Below are positions 24,384-34,260 of a stretch of 64,000 nucleotides of DNA, one piece after another. The notes under the pieces are model-generated. The model did not search any database. It was not told the origin of the DNA and saw only the letters and a list, made by a program, of their open reading frames with translations. Source of the stretch: Deltaproteobacteria bacterium. Lineage in GTDB: Bacteria > Desulfobacterota > Deferrimicrobia > Deferrimicrobiales > Deferrimicrobiaceae. The position numbers and the translations under genes were made by a program. Location: NCBI GenBank assembly GCA_021815305.1, contig JAKAHC010000007.1:1-64000 (forward strand). The letters are read 5' to 3'. Position 1 is the first letter of the stretch, and each line of letters begins with the position of its first letter.

Positions 24384-25316
24384 ATGCGTAAGGTATGGTT
24401 TTTCCTGATGATCTATTCGTTCGTCGCCGCTGCGTGCGGCGGAACCCCGCCGCAGGGGATCCAGGGGCGGACCTTGGCCGTCGTCGACGGGGAGCCGATC
24501 ACGGAGGCGGCGCTTCTGAAGGAAGTGGAGAGCCTGCCCCCCTATGTGCGGCCGATGCTCGAGACGCCGGCGGGGAGGTTCCAGTTCCTGGAGAGCGTGA
24601 TCACCCGCGACCTGCTGCTGCGCGAAGCGCTGCGCCGCGGAGTCGAACTCCGCCCCGAGGTGGCCGATCGGATCGCGATGGCGCGCAAATCCATCATCCT
24701 CGAGGCGCTGCTGCGCGAAACTGCGGAAAAGGCGGCCGGGCTGTCCGACAATGCGCTGCGCGAACAGTACGATGCCGACCCCGGGCGGTACCGGGTGGGG
24801 GAGCGCGTCAAGGTGAGCCACATGCTCTTCCACGACAAGTCGCGGGCGGAGGAGATGCTTCGGCGCGCGCGCGAGGGCGAGCCGTTCGAGGAACTGATGA
24901 AGGAAACGGGCTCGCACGACGGCGAGGTCGCCGCGGATCTCGGGTACATCGAGCGTGGGAACTTCGTGAAGGAATTCGAGGCGGCGGCCTTCGCCGCGGC
25001 CCCCGGCTCCGTGGTGGGGCCCGTGAAGACGACCTACGGCTACCATGTGATCAAGGTGTACGAGAAAAAACCCGCGGGGATCCGGACCTTCGAGGAGGTG
25101 AAGCCGCAGCTCCTCGCGGAGCATCGGGAGCAGGCGCAGAGAGAGGCCTTCGAAACGCTGATCGCCGACCTGCGGAAACGGTCGAGCGTGCAGGTCCTGG
25201 TGAAGCCGGAAGTGGGAGCGGCGCAGCGGAACGACCGGGCGGCCGCCCCTGCGCCGTCCGCCTCGAAGGACGGAGCGGAGCCCTCTCCCGCCCCGCCTCC
25301 GCAGCAGGGGAAATAA
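24384..25316 (+). CDS. Peptidyl-prolyl isomerase lipoprotein (PpiC/PrsA-like)
   Basis: Protein of 310 residues, with signal peptide and lipobox-like FVAAACGG (Cys near 18). Then a SurA_N-like helical domain starting TLAVVDGEPITEAALLKEVE, and a parvulin domain (about residues 145-235) beginning VKVSHMLFHDK, with EPFEELMKETG, DLGYIERGNFVKEFE and TTYGYHVIKV. It should help fold outer-membrane or secreted proteins in the periplasm. The C-terminus is a Pro/Ala/Ser tail. It is the first of three related genes and is the one with the most complete parvulin domain. ATG 24384 follows AAGGAG. Confidence 0.88.
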   Translation: MRKVWFFLMIYSFVAAACGGTPPQGIQGRTLAVVDGEPITEAALLKEVESLPPYVRPMLETPAGRFQFLESVITRDLLLREALRRGVELRPEVADRIAMARKSIILEALLRETAEKAAGLSDNALREQYDADPGRYRVGERVKVSHMLFHDKSRAEEMLRRAREGEPFEELMKETGSHDGEVAADLGYIERGNFVKEFEAAAFAAAPGSVVGPVKTTYGYHVIKVYEKKPAGIRTFEEVKPQLLAEHREQAQREAFETLIADLRKRSSVQVLVKPEVGAAQRNDRAAAPAPSASKDGAEPSPAPPPQQGK

Positions 25317-25362
25317 CCTGCGGAACGACAGGCCGCGGAAGTTCGCGGCGGGTGCGGCGCTG

Positions 25363-26277
25363 ATGGCGGCGCTGACGGCGCTGCTTTGGGCGTGCTCCCG
25401 CGAACCGTCGAAGGGTACCGACGCCGGGATCGTGGTGGCCGAGGTGGACGGCGTCCCCATCGTTCTTCGGGACGTGAAGAACGAGGTCCTCTCCCTGCGC
25501 GGCTATGCCCCGTCGCTCGACACCCACGGTCCCGTCCGCTCCGAGGTGTCCGAGGCGATCCGCCTCCTCGTCGAGCGCGCCATCGTCCTGAAGGAGGGGG
25601 AGCGCAGGGGCGTTGCGCTTTCGCCTTCGGATCTCGAGGCGGAGGTCAACCGGTTCCGCGCCGATTTCCCCCCGGGCGGGCTGGAGAAGGCGCTCCTCCA
25701 GGCGGGGATGGACATGGAAACCTGGAAGGGGCAGCTGCGGCGCTCCCTCCTGTACCGGAAATCCGCCGAAGCCATCGCCGCGTCGGTCGTCGATGCGACC
25801 CCGGACGAGGTGGAAGAGGCGTTCCGGAAGGAGGGGAAAACCGGCGCCCGTCCCGAGCGGATCCGCGTCCGGCAATATCTCTACGATTCGGTGGAGCGCG
25901 CGGCGGCGGCCCGGGAACGGCTCCGCGACGGGGGGTCCCCGGGTGGCGGGGGAGAAGCGTCGTCCGAGGGGATCGACCTGGGAGTCTTCAGCCGCGAGGA
26001 GCTCCCCCCGGAACTCCCCGGGGAGTTGTTCGATCTCCCCGAAGGGGGTGTGAGCGGACCGGTGTCCCGGGAAGGGGCGGCGAGCCTCTTCCAGGTGACG
26101 CGGAAGGAGTCGGCGCACGCCCCGACGGTGCGGACCGAGGGGGCGCGGATCCGGGCGTCGATCGTGTCCGCCCGCAGGGAGGCGGCGTTCCGCGGGTGGC
26201 TGACCCGGGCGGCGGCGAAGTCGAAGGTGAGGGTGAACGCGCAACTTCTCGGGAAACTGGTCGAAGGGAACCCATGA
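25363..26277 (+). CDS. SurA-like periplasmic chaperone lipoprotein with degenerate parvulin domain
   Basis: About 304 residues from ATG 25363. The N-terminus MAALTALLWACSREP gives a lipobox-like LWAC but lacks the usual positive residues. The frame is open upstream to a CTG at 25318, preceded by AGGGGAA, which would add LRNDRPRKFAAGAAL and make a normal signal peptide; CTG initiation is a possibility. The SurA_N-like part begins VVAEVDGVPIVLRDVKNEV. The parvulin region is shortened (RIRVRQYLYDSVERA then LGVFSREELPPELPGELFDL) and probably inactive as an isomerase. It overlaps the next gene by four bases (ATGA). Likely a holdase for outer-membrane proteins. Confidence 0.75.
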   Translation: MAALTALLWACSREPSKGTDAGIVVAEVDGVPIVLRDVKNEVLSLRGYAPSLDTHGPVRSEVSEAIRLLVERAIVLKEGERRGVALSPSDLEAEVNRFRADFPPGGLEKALLQAGMDMETWKGQLRRSLLYRKSAEAIAASVVDATPDEVEEAFRKEGKTGARPERIRVRQYLYDSVERAAAARERLRDGGSPGGGGEASSEGIDLGVFSREELPPELPGELFDLPEGGVSGPVSREGAASLFQVTRKESAHAPTVRTEGARIRASIVSARREAAFRGWLTRAAAKSKVRVNAQLLGKLVEGNP

Positions 26278-27245
26278 GAGCTTCCGGGAAACGTGCTGCG
26301 GCGATCGGCCTGTCGCTGCTCCTCTGCTCGTCGCCGGCGTATCCGCGCGTGATCGACGGGGTCGTGGCGGTGGTGAACGAGGAGCCCGTGACCTTCTCCG
26401 AGGTGCGCGAGGCGGTTGCGCAGGGGATGGGGGTTCCCGTGGGAGACGCGGATGCCCTGCTGCGGGAGGAGCACGACTCCCGCACGGTGTTGCGGTGGAT
26501 CGAGGATCTGGTCGAGTCGGTCCTCGTGAGGAAAGAGCTGGAAAAGGAGGGGCAGGCGATCACGAAGGCGGAGATCGACCGCGCCGTGGAATCCGTCCGG
26601 ACGGCGAACAAGCTGGACGAGAAGCAGTTCGCCGACCTCCTCGCCAAGGACGGAACCACCCTCGCCGCCTACCGCAGGCGCCTCCAGTGGCAGATGGAGC
26701 GCGGGGCGATCGTCCGGGCGAGAAAGTACAAGGAAGTGACCGTGACGGACGTGGAGCTGCGGGAGTATTACCGGAAGAACATGGAGAGGTTCCTCAAGGG
26801 CGGGCAGGTCCGGCTGGAGACGCTGTTCTTCCCCATACCCGCCGACGCCGCGGGGGAACAGGCCGCGAAGATCCGTAATGCGGCGCAGCAGGCCTCCGAG
26901 GCGGTGCGTTCCGGCCGGACCTTCGATGAGGCGTACGGGATCGCGCGAGCGACGGTCCCGGACGCGAAGCTTCTTGGCGGCGACTTTGTCCCCGAGAGCG
27001 ACCTGCTTCCCGAAGTGCAGCGGGAAATCCGCCGGCTTCGCACGGGAGAGACGTCCGCGGCCTTCTTCGCCGAGTCGGGGGCCTACATCGTCCGCGTCGA
27101 TGCGCGGCGCGGCGGGACGCCCGAAGAGTTCTCGAAAGTCAGGGAAAGCCTCGGCGAAGAGCTCACCGACCGCAGGAGCGAGAAGGCGTACGCGGACATC
27201 CTCTCCGACCTGAAAAAGTCGGCTTCCATCGACGTCCGGCTCTAA
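26274..27245 (+). CDS. SurA-like peptidyl-prolyl isomerase/chaperone
   Basis: Protein of 323 residues with a cleavable signal peptide ([19 protein letters not shown]). The SurA N-terminal domain is clear: [20 protein letters not shown], then long helices through [19 protein letters not shown]. The following parvulin-like region begins [13 protein letters not shown] and includes [20 protein letters not shown] and [11 protein letters not shown]; it is divergent. The order surA-like then pdxA is the same as surA-pdxA in E. coli, which supports SurA as the identity. It ends 23 bases before pdxA, so the three chaperone genes and pdxA probably form one operon. Confidence 0.85.
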   Translation: MRASGKRAAAIGLSLLLCSSPAYPRVIDGVVAVVNEEPVTFSEVREAVAQGMGVPVGDADALLREEHDSRTVLRWIEDLVESVLVRKELEKEGQAITKAEIDRAVESVRTANKLDEKQFADLLAKDGTTLAAYRRRLQWQMERGAIVRARKYKEVTVTDVELREYYRKNMERFLKGGQVRLETLFFPIPADAAGEQAAKIRNAAQQASEAVRSGRTFDEAYGIARATVPDAKLLGGDFVPESDLLPEVQREIRRLRTGETSAAFFAESGAYIVRVDARRGGTPEEFSKVRESLGEELTDRRSEKAYADILSDLKKSASIDVRL

Positions 27246-27268
27246 CCCCTGTCCGAAGGCCTCCCTCC

Positions 27269-28285
27269 ATGCTGCCAAGGATCGCGATCACGATGGGGGA
27301 CCCCGCGGGGATCGGTCCGGAGATCGCGATCCTTGTTCACGCAGGGGAGGAGATCTTCTCCTGGTGCCGCCCGGTGGTGTACGGGGACCCGGAGATCCTG
27401 AAACGCGCCGCGCGGGTGGTTGGTTCCTCCTCGGCCGTCGTGGAGGAGGAGGACGCGGGTCCGGGCCGGATCGCGGTTTCGGCCTGTTCCCGCCTGGACC
27501 CCGCCGGGATTCCTTTCGGTCGCCCCACGCCCGCGGGCTCCGCCGCGATGGCCGGGTATATCCGCGCCGCCGCGCGGGACGTTCTCTCCGGGAAGGCCGC
27601 GGCCGTCGTCACCTGCCCCATCGCCAAGGAGGGGCTTTCGGCGGCGGGCGTGCCGTTCCCCGGCCACACGGAGTTTCTGGCCCACCTGTGCGGCGGAGCG
27701 GACGTCGTGATGATGCTGGCCGGGGATCGCCTCCGGGTGGCGCTGGCCACGATCCACGTCAGCCTGCGCCGCGCGCTGGAACTTCTTTCCCCCGCCCTCA
27801 TCGAAAGGACGATGCGCATCACCGACGCCTTCTTCCGGAAGCACATGGGGATTCCCCGACCGAGAATCGCCGTGGCGGGCGTGAATCCTCACGCCGGCGA
27901 GGGAGGGATGTTCGGGGACGAGGAGGCGGTCCGGATCGCACCCGCGATCGCGGCCTGCCGCGCGGCCGGCATCGACGCCACGGGCCCGTATCCCCCCGAC
28001 ACGGTTTTCCACCGCGCCTACCACGGCGGGTTCGACGTCGTGGTCGCCATGACCCACGACCAGGGGCTCATCCCCCTGAAGCTCGTCCACTTCGAGGACG
28101 GCGTGAACGTGACGATGGGGCTCCCCATCGTCCGGACGTCGGTGGACCACGGCACCGCATACGACATCGCGGGGAAGGGAACGGCGAACCCGTCCAGCCT
28201 GTTTTCGGCGGTGCGGATGGCGGCGCGGATGGCGTGCGCCCCGCGGGGGGCCGACCCCGGCGGGGGGCGGCCCGGGGCGGGATAA
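27269..28285 (+). CDS. pdxA: 4-hydroxythreonine-4-phosphate dehydrogenase
   Basis: Protein of 338 residues. It oxidises 4-phosphohydroxy-L-threonine in the DXP-dependent pyridoxal phosphate pathway. Blocks seen: [16 protein letters not shown] at the start, [21 protein letters not shown], the metal histidines in [11 protein letters not shown] and [33 protein letters not shown], and [18 protein letters not shown]. All are intact. The C-terminus ends in a Gly/Pro-rich tail encoded by very GC-rich sequence. It starts 23 bases after the SurA-like gene. uvrA begins two bases after its stop, so the repair gene may be co-transcribed. Confidence 0.96.
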   Translation: MLPRIAITMGDPAGIGPEIAILVHAGEEIFSWCRPVVYGDPEILKRAARVVGSSSAVVEEEDAGPGRIAVSACSRLDPAGIPFGRPTPAGSAAMAGYIRAAARDVLSGKAAAVVTCPIAKEGLSAAGVPFPGHTEFLAHLCGGADVVMMLAGDRLRVALATIHVSLRRALELLSPALIERTMRITDAFFRKHMGIPRPRIAVAGVNPHAGEGGMFGDEEAVRIAPAIAACRAAGIDATGPYPPDTVFHRAYHGGFDVVVAMTHDQGLIPLKLVHFEDGVNVTMGLPIVRTSVDHGTAYDIAGKGTANPSSLFSAVRMAARMACAPRGADPGGGRPGAG

Positions 28286-28287
28286 CC

Positions 28288-31122
28288 GTGGCGCTCGACC
28301 GGATCGTCGTGCGCGGCGCGCGCGAGCACAACCTGAAGAACATCGACGTGGAGATCCCGCGGGACCGGCTTGTCGTCGTCACGGGCGTTTCCGGGTCGGG
28401 GAAATCTTCGCTCGCCTTCGACACGATCTACGCCGAGGGGCAGCGCCGGTACGTGGAGTCCCTCTCGGCCTACGCGCGGCAGTTCCTCGAGCAGATGGAA
28501 AAGCCCGACCTCGACGTGATCGAGGGGCTCTCCCCGGCGATCTCCATCGAGCAGAAATCGGTCGGCAGGAATCCCCGGTCCACCGTGGGGACGGTCACCG
28601 AGATCTACGACTACCTCCGCCTGCTCTTCGCCTCCATCGGGCGCGTTCACTGCCCCTCCTGCGGGAAGGAGATCCGCCAGCAGTCGGTGACGCAGATCGT
28701 GGATGCCGTGATGGCGATGGGGGAGGGGGCCCGGATCCAGCTGTGGTCGCCCATCGTGCGGGGGCGCAAGGGAGAGTACCGGAAGGAGCTTTCCCGTCTC
28801 GTCAAGGAAGGCTTCTCCCGCGTGGTGGTGGACGGTGAGGCGCGCGACCCCTCGGAAGTCCTCGACATCGACAAGAAGCGCAAGCACGACATCGACGTGG
28901 TGGTCGACCGCGTCCGGATCGCGGAGGGAGCGCGCGGGCGGCTGGCCGATTCGGCGGCGCTGTGCCTCAAGCTCTCCGAAGGCCTCGTGCGCGTGGTGGA
29001 CGAGCGGGGGAACGGCACGCTCTACAGCGAGAAGTTCGCCTGTCCCGACTGCAACGTGAGCCTTCCGGAGGTCGCCCCGCGGCTGTTCTCCTTCAACAGC
29101 CCCCACGGGGCGTGCCCCGAGTGCGACGGGCTGGGAACCACGATCTATTTCGACCCGGAGCTGGTGGTGCCCGACCCGGGAAGGACGCTGCGGGGAGGCG
29201 CGATCGCCCCCTGGAGCCGCCGGACGCAGGTCTTCCACCACCAGGCGCTCTCCTCGCTTGCCGCCCACTACCGGTTCTCCATGGAGGTCCCGTTCCGGGA
29301 CCTCCCGGAGCGGGTGCGCCACCTGGTTCTTTTCGGTTCCTCGGGCGAGTCGGTGCGCTTCCTCCTCGAGGAGGGGGATCGCCGGTACGCGTATACGAAA
29401 CCGTTCGAGGGAGTCATGAACAACCTCGAGCGCAGGTTCCGGGAGACCGATTCGGAAGACGTGCGGGAGGAACTTTCGCGGTACATGAACAACCGTCCCT
29501 GCCGCTCGTGCCGCGGCGCGCGCCTGAAAAAGGAGGCGTTGTGCGTCCACGTCGGCGGAAAGGGGATCGACGGGGTGACCGCCCTCCCGGTGAAGGATGC
29601 GATCGACTTCTTCGGATCGCTGCCTCTCACTCCGAAGGAGGAGCAAATCGCCTCGCGGATCCTCAAGGAGATCCGGTCCCGCCTCTCCTTCCTTGCGAAC
29701 GTTGGCCTGGACTACCTCAACCTCTCCCGCGCATCCTCCACCCTCTCGGGAGGCGAGGGGCAGCGGATCCGTCTCGCCACCCAGATCGGCGCGTCGCTCA
29801 TGGGGGTTCTCTACATCCTCGACGAGCCGTCCATCGGGCTGCATCAGCGGGATAACCGCCGCCTCCTGTCGACCCTCACGCAGCTGCGCGACCTCGGCAA
29901 CACCGTGCTGGTGGTGGAGCACGACGAGGAGACGATCCGGACGGCGGACTACGTGATCGACATGGGGCCGGGGGCGGGGGAGCACGGCGGGTACGTGGTC
30001 GCCGCGGGGCCGCCGGAGGAGATCCTGCGCTGCGAGGCATCCCTCACGGGGCAGTACCTCTCCGGGAGGAAGGAGATTCCCGTCCCGCGCGCGCGGCGCC
30101 GCTCCAACGGCCACGCCCTCACGCTCGCGGGGTGCAGGGCGAACAACCTGAAGGACATCGACGTGTCGATCCCGCTGGGGGTCATCACGTGCGTGACCGG
30201 GGTTTCGGGCTCTGGGAAGTCGACGCTGATCCTGGACACCCTGCACCGGGCGCTGGCCCAGAGGCTCACGGGCGGGCGGGAGCGGCCGGGCGAATACCGC
30301 GTCCTCTCGGGCATCGAGCACGTTGACAAGGTCATCCACATCGACCAGTCCCCCATCGGGCGCACGCCGCGCTCCAACCCCGCGACGTACTCCGGCGTCT
30401 TCACCCCGATCCGCGACCTCTTCTCGATGCTCCCCGAGAGCAAGGCGCGCGGCTACCGGCCCGGCCGGTACTCCTTCAACGTGAAGGGCGGACGTTGCGA
30501 GGCGTGCGAGGGGGACGGCATCATCCGGATCGAGATGCACTTCATGCCCGACGTCTACGTCACCTGCGAAGAGTGCCGCGGGCGCCGGTACAACCGGGAG
30601 ACGCTGGAGGTCGCCTACAGGGGGAAGACGATCGCCGACGTGCTCGATATGACGGTGGACCAGGCGCTCGGGTTCCTTTCCGCCGTCCCCCCGATCCGCC
30701 ACAAGCTCGAGACGCTCTTCCGCGTGGGCCTGGGCTACATCCGCCTCGGACAGTCCGCCACCACCCTTTCGGGCGGCGAGGCGCAACGGGTGAAGCTGGC
30801 CCGGGAGCTGTCGCGGCGGGCGACGGGGAAGACCGTCTACCTGCTGGACGAGCCCACCACGGGGCTGCACTTCGACGACATCTCGAAGCTTCTCTCCGTG
30901 CTCCACCTGTTCGCCGATGCCGGGAACACGGTCGTCATCATCGAGCACAACCTGGACGTCATCAAGTCGGCCGACCACATCATCGACCTGGGCCCCGAGG
31001 GAGGCGACGGCGGCGGCGAGGTCGTTGCGTGCGGCACCCCCGAGGTGGTGGCGCGGGATCCCCGTTCCCACACGGGGCGGTTCCTCCGGCGGATCCTCCC
31101 GCGCGCCGCCGCCGCGGGCTGA
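28288..31122 (+). CDS. uvrA: Excinuclease ABC subunit A
   Basis: Protein of 944 residues. It is the damage-sensing ATPase of nucleotide excision repair. It has two ABC modules: Walker [20 protein letters not shown] near the start and [15 protein letters not shown] in the second half. The ABC signatures are [11 protein letters not shown] and [11 protein letters not shown], with Walker [14 protein letters not shown] and [13 protein letters not shown]. The two zinc modules are ACPDCN...CPECDG and CEACEG...CEECRG. The start is GTG 28288, two bases after pdxA. Downstream (31123-31245) lies a convergent gap before the minus-strand genes, in which I see no clear terminator. Confidence 0.98.
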   Translation: MALDRIVVRGAREHNLKNIDVEIPRDRLVVVTGVSGSGKSSLAFDTIYAEGQRRYVESLSAYARQFLEQMEKPDLDVIEGLSPAISIEQKSVGRNPRSTVGTVTEIYDYLRLLFASIGRVHCPSCGKEIRQQSVTQIVDAVMAMGEGARIQLWSPIVRGRKGEYRKELSRLVKEGFSRVVVDGEARDPSEVLDIDKKRKHDIDVVVDRVRIAEGARGRLADSAALCLKLSEGLVRVVDERGNGTLYSEKFACPDCNVSLPEVAPRLFSFNSPHGACPECDGLGTTIYFDPELVVPDPGRTLRGGAIAPWSRRTQVFHHQALSSLAAHYRFSMEVPFRDLPERVRHLVLFGSSGESVRFLLEEGDRRYAYTKPFEGVMNNLERRFRETDSEDVREELSRYMNNRPCRSCRGARLKKEALCVHVGGKGIDGVTALPVKDAIDFFGSLPLTPKEEQIASRILKEIRSRLSFLANVGLDYLNLSRASSTLSGGEGQRIRLATQIGASLMGVLYILDEPSIGLHQRDNRRLLSTLTQLRDLGNTVLVVEHDEETIRTADYVIDMGPGAGEHGGYVVAAGPPEEILRCEASLTGQYLSGRKEIPVPRARRRSNGHALTLAGCRANNLKDIDVSIPLGVITCVTGVSGSGKSTLILDTLHRALAQRLTGGRERPGEYRVLSGIEHVDKVIHIDQSPIGRTPRSNPATYSGVFTPIRDLFSMLPESKARGYRPGRYSFNVKGGRCEACEGDGIIRIEMHFMPDVYVTCEECRGRRYNRETLEVAYRGKTIADVLDMTVDQALGFLSAVPPIRHKLETLFRVGLGYIRLGQSATTLSGGEAQRVKLARELSRRATGKTVYLLDEPTTGLHFDDISKLLSVLHLFADAGNTVVIIEHNLDVIKSADHIIDLGPEGGDGGGEVVACGTPEVVARDPRSHTGRFLRRILPRAAAAG

Positions 31123-31245
31123 GGCCCCATTCTCCGGCGGCAGGAGCCGGTAGGATCGGAAGCGGCACCCGATCCCCGTACCCGGACGGGCCCGTCCCGA
31201 GCGTCACCCTCCGCCCGAACGGCTGTCCGCCCGTGAGCCACCCCT

Positions 31246-31782
31246 TCAGGCCGGCCCGTCGGCCATGGGGGCGGCGGGACCGCGGCGCATCGAACCTTTC
31301 CGCATGCCGTGACCCCGCCCCATGCCGCCCTGGAGGTCTTCCCGCGCCGCCCTCAGCGCCGCGTCGAAGGTTGCCGATGCCCCTCCGTACGCCGCGATGA
31401 ATTTCTTCGCCGCCGCTTCGGAGGCGAAGGCCCATTTCGCCCGCCGGGTCATGACGCCCTTCCGGCTTCCGCCGATCACCCAGACCGCCTTCTTCGCGTC
31501 GAGGAGGTTCCGGGTGTCGTAGTCCGCCACCCGGATGGATTTCACCCGCTTGTCCGGATGGCCGTCAAGCTCCATGACGACGCACCGGAGGCTGCAGGTG
31601 CCGACGGCCGTGCCGTCCTCGTACTCGACCCGCATCCGGCTGCGGGCGAATTTCACCCGGTCCATCCCGCAATGCGCGCAGGAGGGAAACGCCGTGCCGT
31701 CATCCGCAGCCATCGCGGGTGCGAACGCCAACGCCATGCCCGACAGGAGGACAAGCACCGAAAGGAAGCGCGGGATTTTCAT
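31246..31782 (-). CDS. NosL-like periplasmic metal-binding protein
   Basis: Protein of 178 residues with a cleavable signal peptide (LSVLVLLSGMALAFAPAMAA). The mature part contains FPSCAHCGMDRVKFARS, a CxxCGM metal site like that of NosL, then GTCSLRCVVMELD, AVWVIGG and WAFASEAAAKKFIAAYGG. NosL binds Cu(I) for nitrous oxide reductase, but no nos gene is near, and NosL-family proteins also occur alone. The C-terminus is Met/Gly/Arg/His-rich (MGRGHGMRKGSMRRG), which might add metal binding. AGGAG precedes the ATG. It is a single gene, probably read from its own promoter, which I could not pin down. Confidence 0.8.
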   Translation of the reverse strand: MKIPRFLSVLVLLSGMALAFAPAMAADDGTAFPSCAHCGMDRVKFARSRMRVEYEDGTAVGTCSLRCVVMELDGHPDKRVKSIRVADYDTRNLLDAKKAVWVIGGSRKGVMTRRAKWAFASEAAAKKFIAAYGGASATFDAALRAAREDLQGGMGRGHGMRKGSMRRGPAAPMADGPA

Positions 31783-31868
31783 GGGGGGGCTCCTTGCGCT
31801 GTTTTCCCGATTGTAGTGCAAGCGGGATGCCTCATGGGGGATATTCCGTATCCGAAGACAGAGGTGCA

Positions 31869-32420
31869 CTAGGCGGCGGAAGATTTCTTGCGGTGCGACG
31901 CCCCTTCCGCCAGGAGTTTGCGGGCCACATTTTCCGGGAAGAGGTGGTTCACCTCCTTCTCCACCGAAGCCAGGAGCGGGTGCGTGCGGTTCTCCTTTTC
32001 CATGCACCACACCTCGTCCATGTCCTCGTCGACCGTGATCACCCCTTCGGACACCACCAGCGGGAACATGATGCAGAATCGAGGCTTCCACTCCCACTCG
32101 TGCCTCCCCAGATCGATCGCGGCCTTCTGGAGGGAACAGCCGTGGGCGGGGTGGAAGAAAACACAGGAGTCGCCCACCACGTTGGTTTCCACGGCGACGC
32201 CGCTCGGGCAATCGGGATCCTTCGATTTCTCTCCGAACCAGAGCGCGGGGTCCCTCGCCTCGGCACGGAGATACGGAAGGAAACGGTCCGCGTTCTGCAG
32301 GATGACCTCCCGCTCGAGGGAGTCGGCCCAGACCCCGCCCTTGCAGCAGCGGCTCTTGCACCGGTCGAGGGCGCAGCGGTGGGGAAACTTTGCGCGGAAC
32401 ACAAGCGGGTCGATTTTCAT
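31869..32420 (-). CDS. DUF3109-like Cys-cluster protein
   Basis: Protein of 183 residues beginning MKIDPLVFRAKFPHRCALDR. Cys are grouped as CALDRCKSRCCKGG near residues 15-25, then CPSG, DSCVFFHPAHGCSLQ and FCIMFPLVV. This is the spacing of DUF3109 / Fe-S or zinc cluster proteins related to the YkgJ group (from memory). The function is unknown. An AAGG precedes the ATG 9 bases away; the longer in-frame ORF upstream begins in unlikely sequence and is not used. It lies 86 bases before nosL on the same strand. The 178-base gap on its other side (32421-32598) holds nothing I recognise. Confidence 0.75.
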   Translation of the reverse strand: MKIDPLVFRAKFPHRCALDRCKSRCCKGGVWADSLEREVILQNADRFLPYLRAEARDPALWFGEKSKDPDCPSGVAVETNVVGDSCVFFHPAHGCSLQKAAIDLGRHEWEWKPRFCIMFPLVVSEGVITVDEDMDEVWCMEKENRTHPLLASVEKEVNHLFPENVARKLLAEGASHRKKSSAA

Positions 32421-32598
32421 CGGGGGGAACCTTCTCGCCGTCGCGTGGATTTGCCGCGCGATGGCGGCGTACGCGTGCAACATTCTATTCGCGCCGACGG
32501 CCGCAGGCAACCCCGAGCGCGGATTTTCGCGCCCCATCCCGCCGCCGCTTCGGGGAACGGGCGGGCGGATTTCCTTCCAGGATCCGATCTTCCGGGGT

Positions 32599-33603
32599 TT
32601 ATCCGACGGCGAGCTGCACGCGGTTCCGCCCGTTTTTTTTCCCCTGGTACATCGCCTGGTCGGCCCGCCGGATCAGGGTGGTGGCGTCGTCGCCGTCCTC
32701 GGGGAACGTGGACACGCCGAAGCTCGCGGTGACTTTTCCCTGCGGCTGCGTCTCCCGGCCGGGGAACGGGTAATCCGCGATCGTCTCGCGCAACGCTTCG
32801 GCGATCTGCCTTGCCATCTCCCGGTTCGCTTCCGGAAGGAGGACGATGAACTCTTCGCCGCCGTACCGCACGACGATGTCGGATTTCCGGACGCGGTGCG
32901 TCATGAGCTGCGCGATGTCGCGCAGGACGGTATCCCCCTTCTGGTGGCCGTGGGTGTCGTTGTAGCTCTTGAACGAGTCCACGTCCGCGAAGATCAGGGA
33001 AAAGGAGTGGCCGTACCGGGAACAGCGGAAGATCTCGCGGTCGAGGGCTTCGTGGAAGAACCGGTGATTGTAGAGGCCCGTGAGCCCGTCGCGGATGGAT
33101 TGCTCCTTCAGCGCCTCGTTGAGCTTTTCCAGCTCCTCGTTCTTGAGCCGCAGCATCTCCACGAGGGCCTGGTTCTCCCGCTCGGTCCGGCACCGCGCCT
33201 CGACGGCCTGGGCGGACCGCAGGATGTACCGGGCGCGGAAACCGAGGAGGACCACGTTGATCGGCTTCGTTGCGAAATCCGTGGCGCCCGCCTGGTATGC
33301 CTTCCGGATCGAAGCGACGTCGTCGAGGGCGGTCATGATGAGGATCGGGATGCGCTCTCCCCCCGGAAGCGCCCGGATGGCGTCACAGGCGGCGAAGCCG
33401 TCCATCTCCGGCATCTTGACATCCAGCAGGATCAACGCCGGCCGCAGTCGCTCGAAGGCCAGGACCGCGTCCCGGCCGTTCACCGCTTCCTGCACGGCGA
33501 ACCCGGCGTTCTCGAGGGCCGCCCTCGCGACGAGCCGGATTCCGGCCTCGTCGTCCACCACGAGGGCCAGGGGCCGCTCCGCATGCGGGGGGAATTCGGT
33601 CAT
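32599..33603 (-). CDS. Response regulator-diguanylate cyclase (REC-GGDEF)
   Basis: Protein of 334 residues. An N-terminal receiver domain (residues about 11-125) has the phospho-acceptor Asp in LILLDVKMPEMDGF, the acidic pair VVDDE, and Lys in FATKPIN. A short coiled-coil linker rich in Leu/Glu follows (VEMLRLKNEELEKLNEALKE). The GGDEF domain has DGLTGLYNHRFF, FADVDSFKSYNDTHGHQKGD and the active-site VRYGGEEFIVLLPE. It should make cyclic di-GMP when phosphorylated. No autoinhibitory RxxD is obvious before GGEEF (five residues upstream it reads RKSD), so a I-site RKSD is possible. It is a lone gene; the cognate kinase is not in the window. Confidence 0.93.
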   Translation of the reverse strand: MTEFPPHAERPLALVVDDEAGIRLVARAALENAGFAVQEAVNGRDAVLAFERLRPALILLDVKMPEMDGFAACDAIRALPGGERIPILIMTALDDVASIRKAYQAGATDFATKPINVVLLGFRARYILRSAQAVEARCRTERENQALVEMLRLKNEELEKLNEALKEQSIRDGLTGLYNHRFFHEALDREIFRCSRYGHSFSLIFADVDSFKSYNDTHGHQKGDTVLRDIAQLMTHRVRKSDIVVRYGGEEFIVLLPEANREMARQIAEALRETIADYPFPGRETQPQGKVTASFGVSTFPEDGDDATTLIRRADQAMYQGKKNGRNRVQLAVG

Positions 33604-33775
33604 CTGCCATTCCTCGTCCAGGCGTAATTGTGGGCGCGGCGACGGGCCGACCCTGCCGAATCCCGCAGCGCCTGTCTGTCGGATCGGCGCGGCGAAGTCA
33701 AATATTCAATGGTTTTCCCGCCGAAGGGCGTTCCCGGGCCCGCGATCGCGCGACGGGAAGGGTCCAGGATACGGA

Positions 33776-33797
33776 AAGGGCTCCCGAAGGAGCCCTT
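33776..33797 (-). terminator. Terminator-like hairpin after atpE
   Basis: AAGGGCTCC and GGAGCCCTT pair perfectly over 9 bp. Read on the minus strand the loop is TTCG, a very stable tetraloop. It stands 36 bases beyond the atpE stop. The tail TCCGTATCC is not a T-run, so termination may be partial. Confidence 0.6.
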
Positions 33798-33832
33798 ATC
33801 CCGCAAGATCCCGAAACCCCCCGCGCGTCGGC

Positions 33833-34165
33833 CTACAGCTTCCCGACGAGCACGAACGCGATGACCAGGGCGTAGATGACCAGGGACTCGATCAGCGCGA
33901 GACCGACGATCATCGGGATGAAGATCTTGTTCTGGGCGGAAGGGTTGCGCGCGATCCCCTCCAGACCCGCGGCGATGGCTTTGCCCTGGCCTAGCGCTCC
34001 TCCGAAGGACGCGATCGCTATGCCGAACCCGGCGGCCAGGGCGATGATCGCCTTCACGTTGGAATCGCCGCCCGCGGCAGGAGCGCCCTCCGCCGCCAAA
34101 GCCACCGACGCCACTGCCACGAAGAGCAGGACGACGAGGAAAGAGAAGATGAATCTGCGGAACAT
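33833..34165 (-). CDS. atpE: ATP synthase F0 subunit c
   Basis: Protein of 110 residues. An N-terminal signal-like helix (FIFSFLVVLLFVAVASVALA) precedes the two-helix c subunit, making it longer than the usual ~80 residues. Helix 1 has SFGGALGQGKAIAAGLEGIA and the polar loop ARNP. Helix 2 has GLALIESLVIYALVI with the ion-binding Glu. The Gln in GQG, the Glu-Ser pair and the Tyr match several of the ligands of Na+-binding c rings, although the Thr after Ser is replaced by Leu. Whether H+ or Na+ is carried cannot be decided. It is the last gene of the hemL-atpZ-atpI-atpB-atpE run. Confidence 0.95.
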   Translation of the reverse strand: MFRRFIFSFLVVLLFVAVASVALAAEGAPAAGGDSNVKAIIALAAGFGIAIASFGGALGQGKAIAAGLEGIARNPSAQNKIFIPMIVGLALIESLVIYALVIAFVLVGKL

Positions 34166-34260
34166 GGGTTGTTCCCCCTTTCAGGATGTTCCCGGCAAAC
34201 GGTTCCGCCCGCCTGCCGGGGTGGTGCCTGGATCACCGGACCGGGGCGCGAGGCCCCGGT

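Noticed and set aside
31246-31782. Link between the NosL-like protein and denitrification
   Set aside because: No nosZ, nosDFY or other nitrogen-oxide gene is present, so the name refers only to the metal-binding fold.
31246-32361. Longer minus-strand frame including the NosL-like gene
   Set aside because: The upstream part is antisense-like and shares bases with the DUF3109 gene in another frame. The signal peptide starts at 31782.
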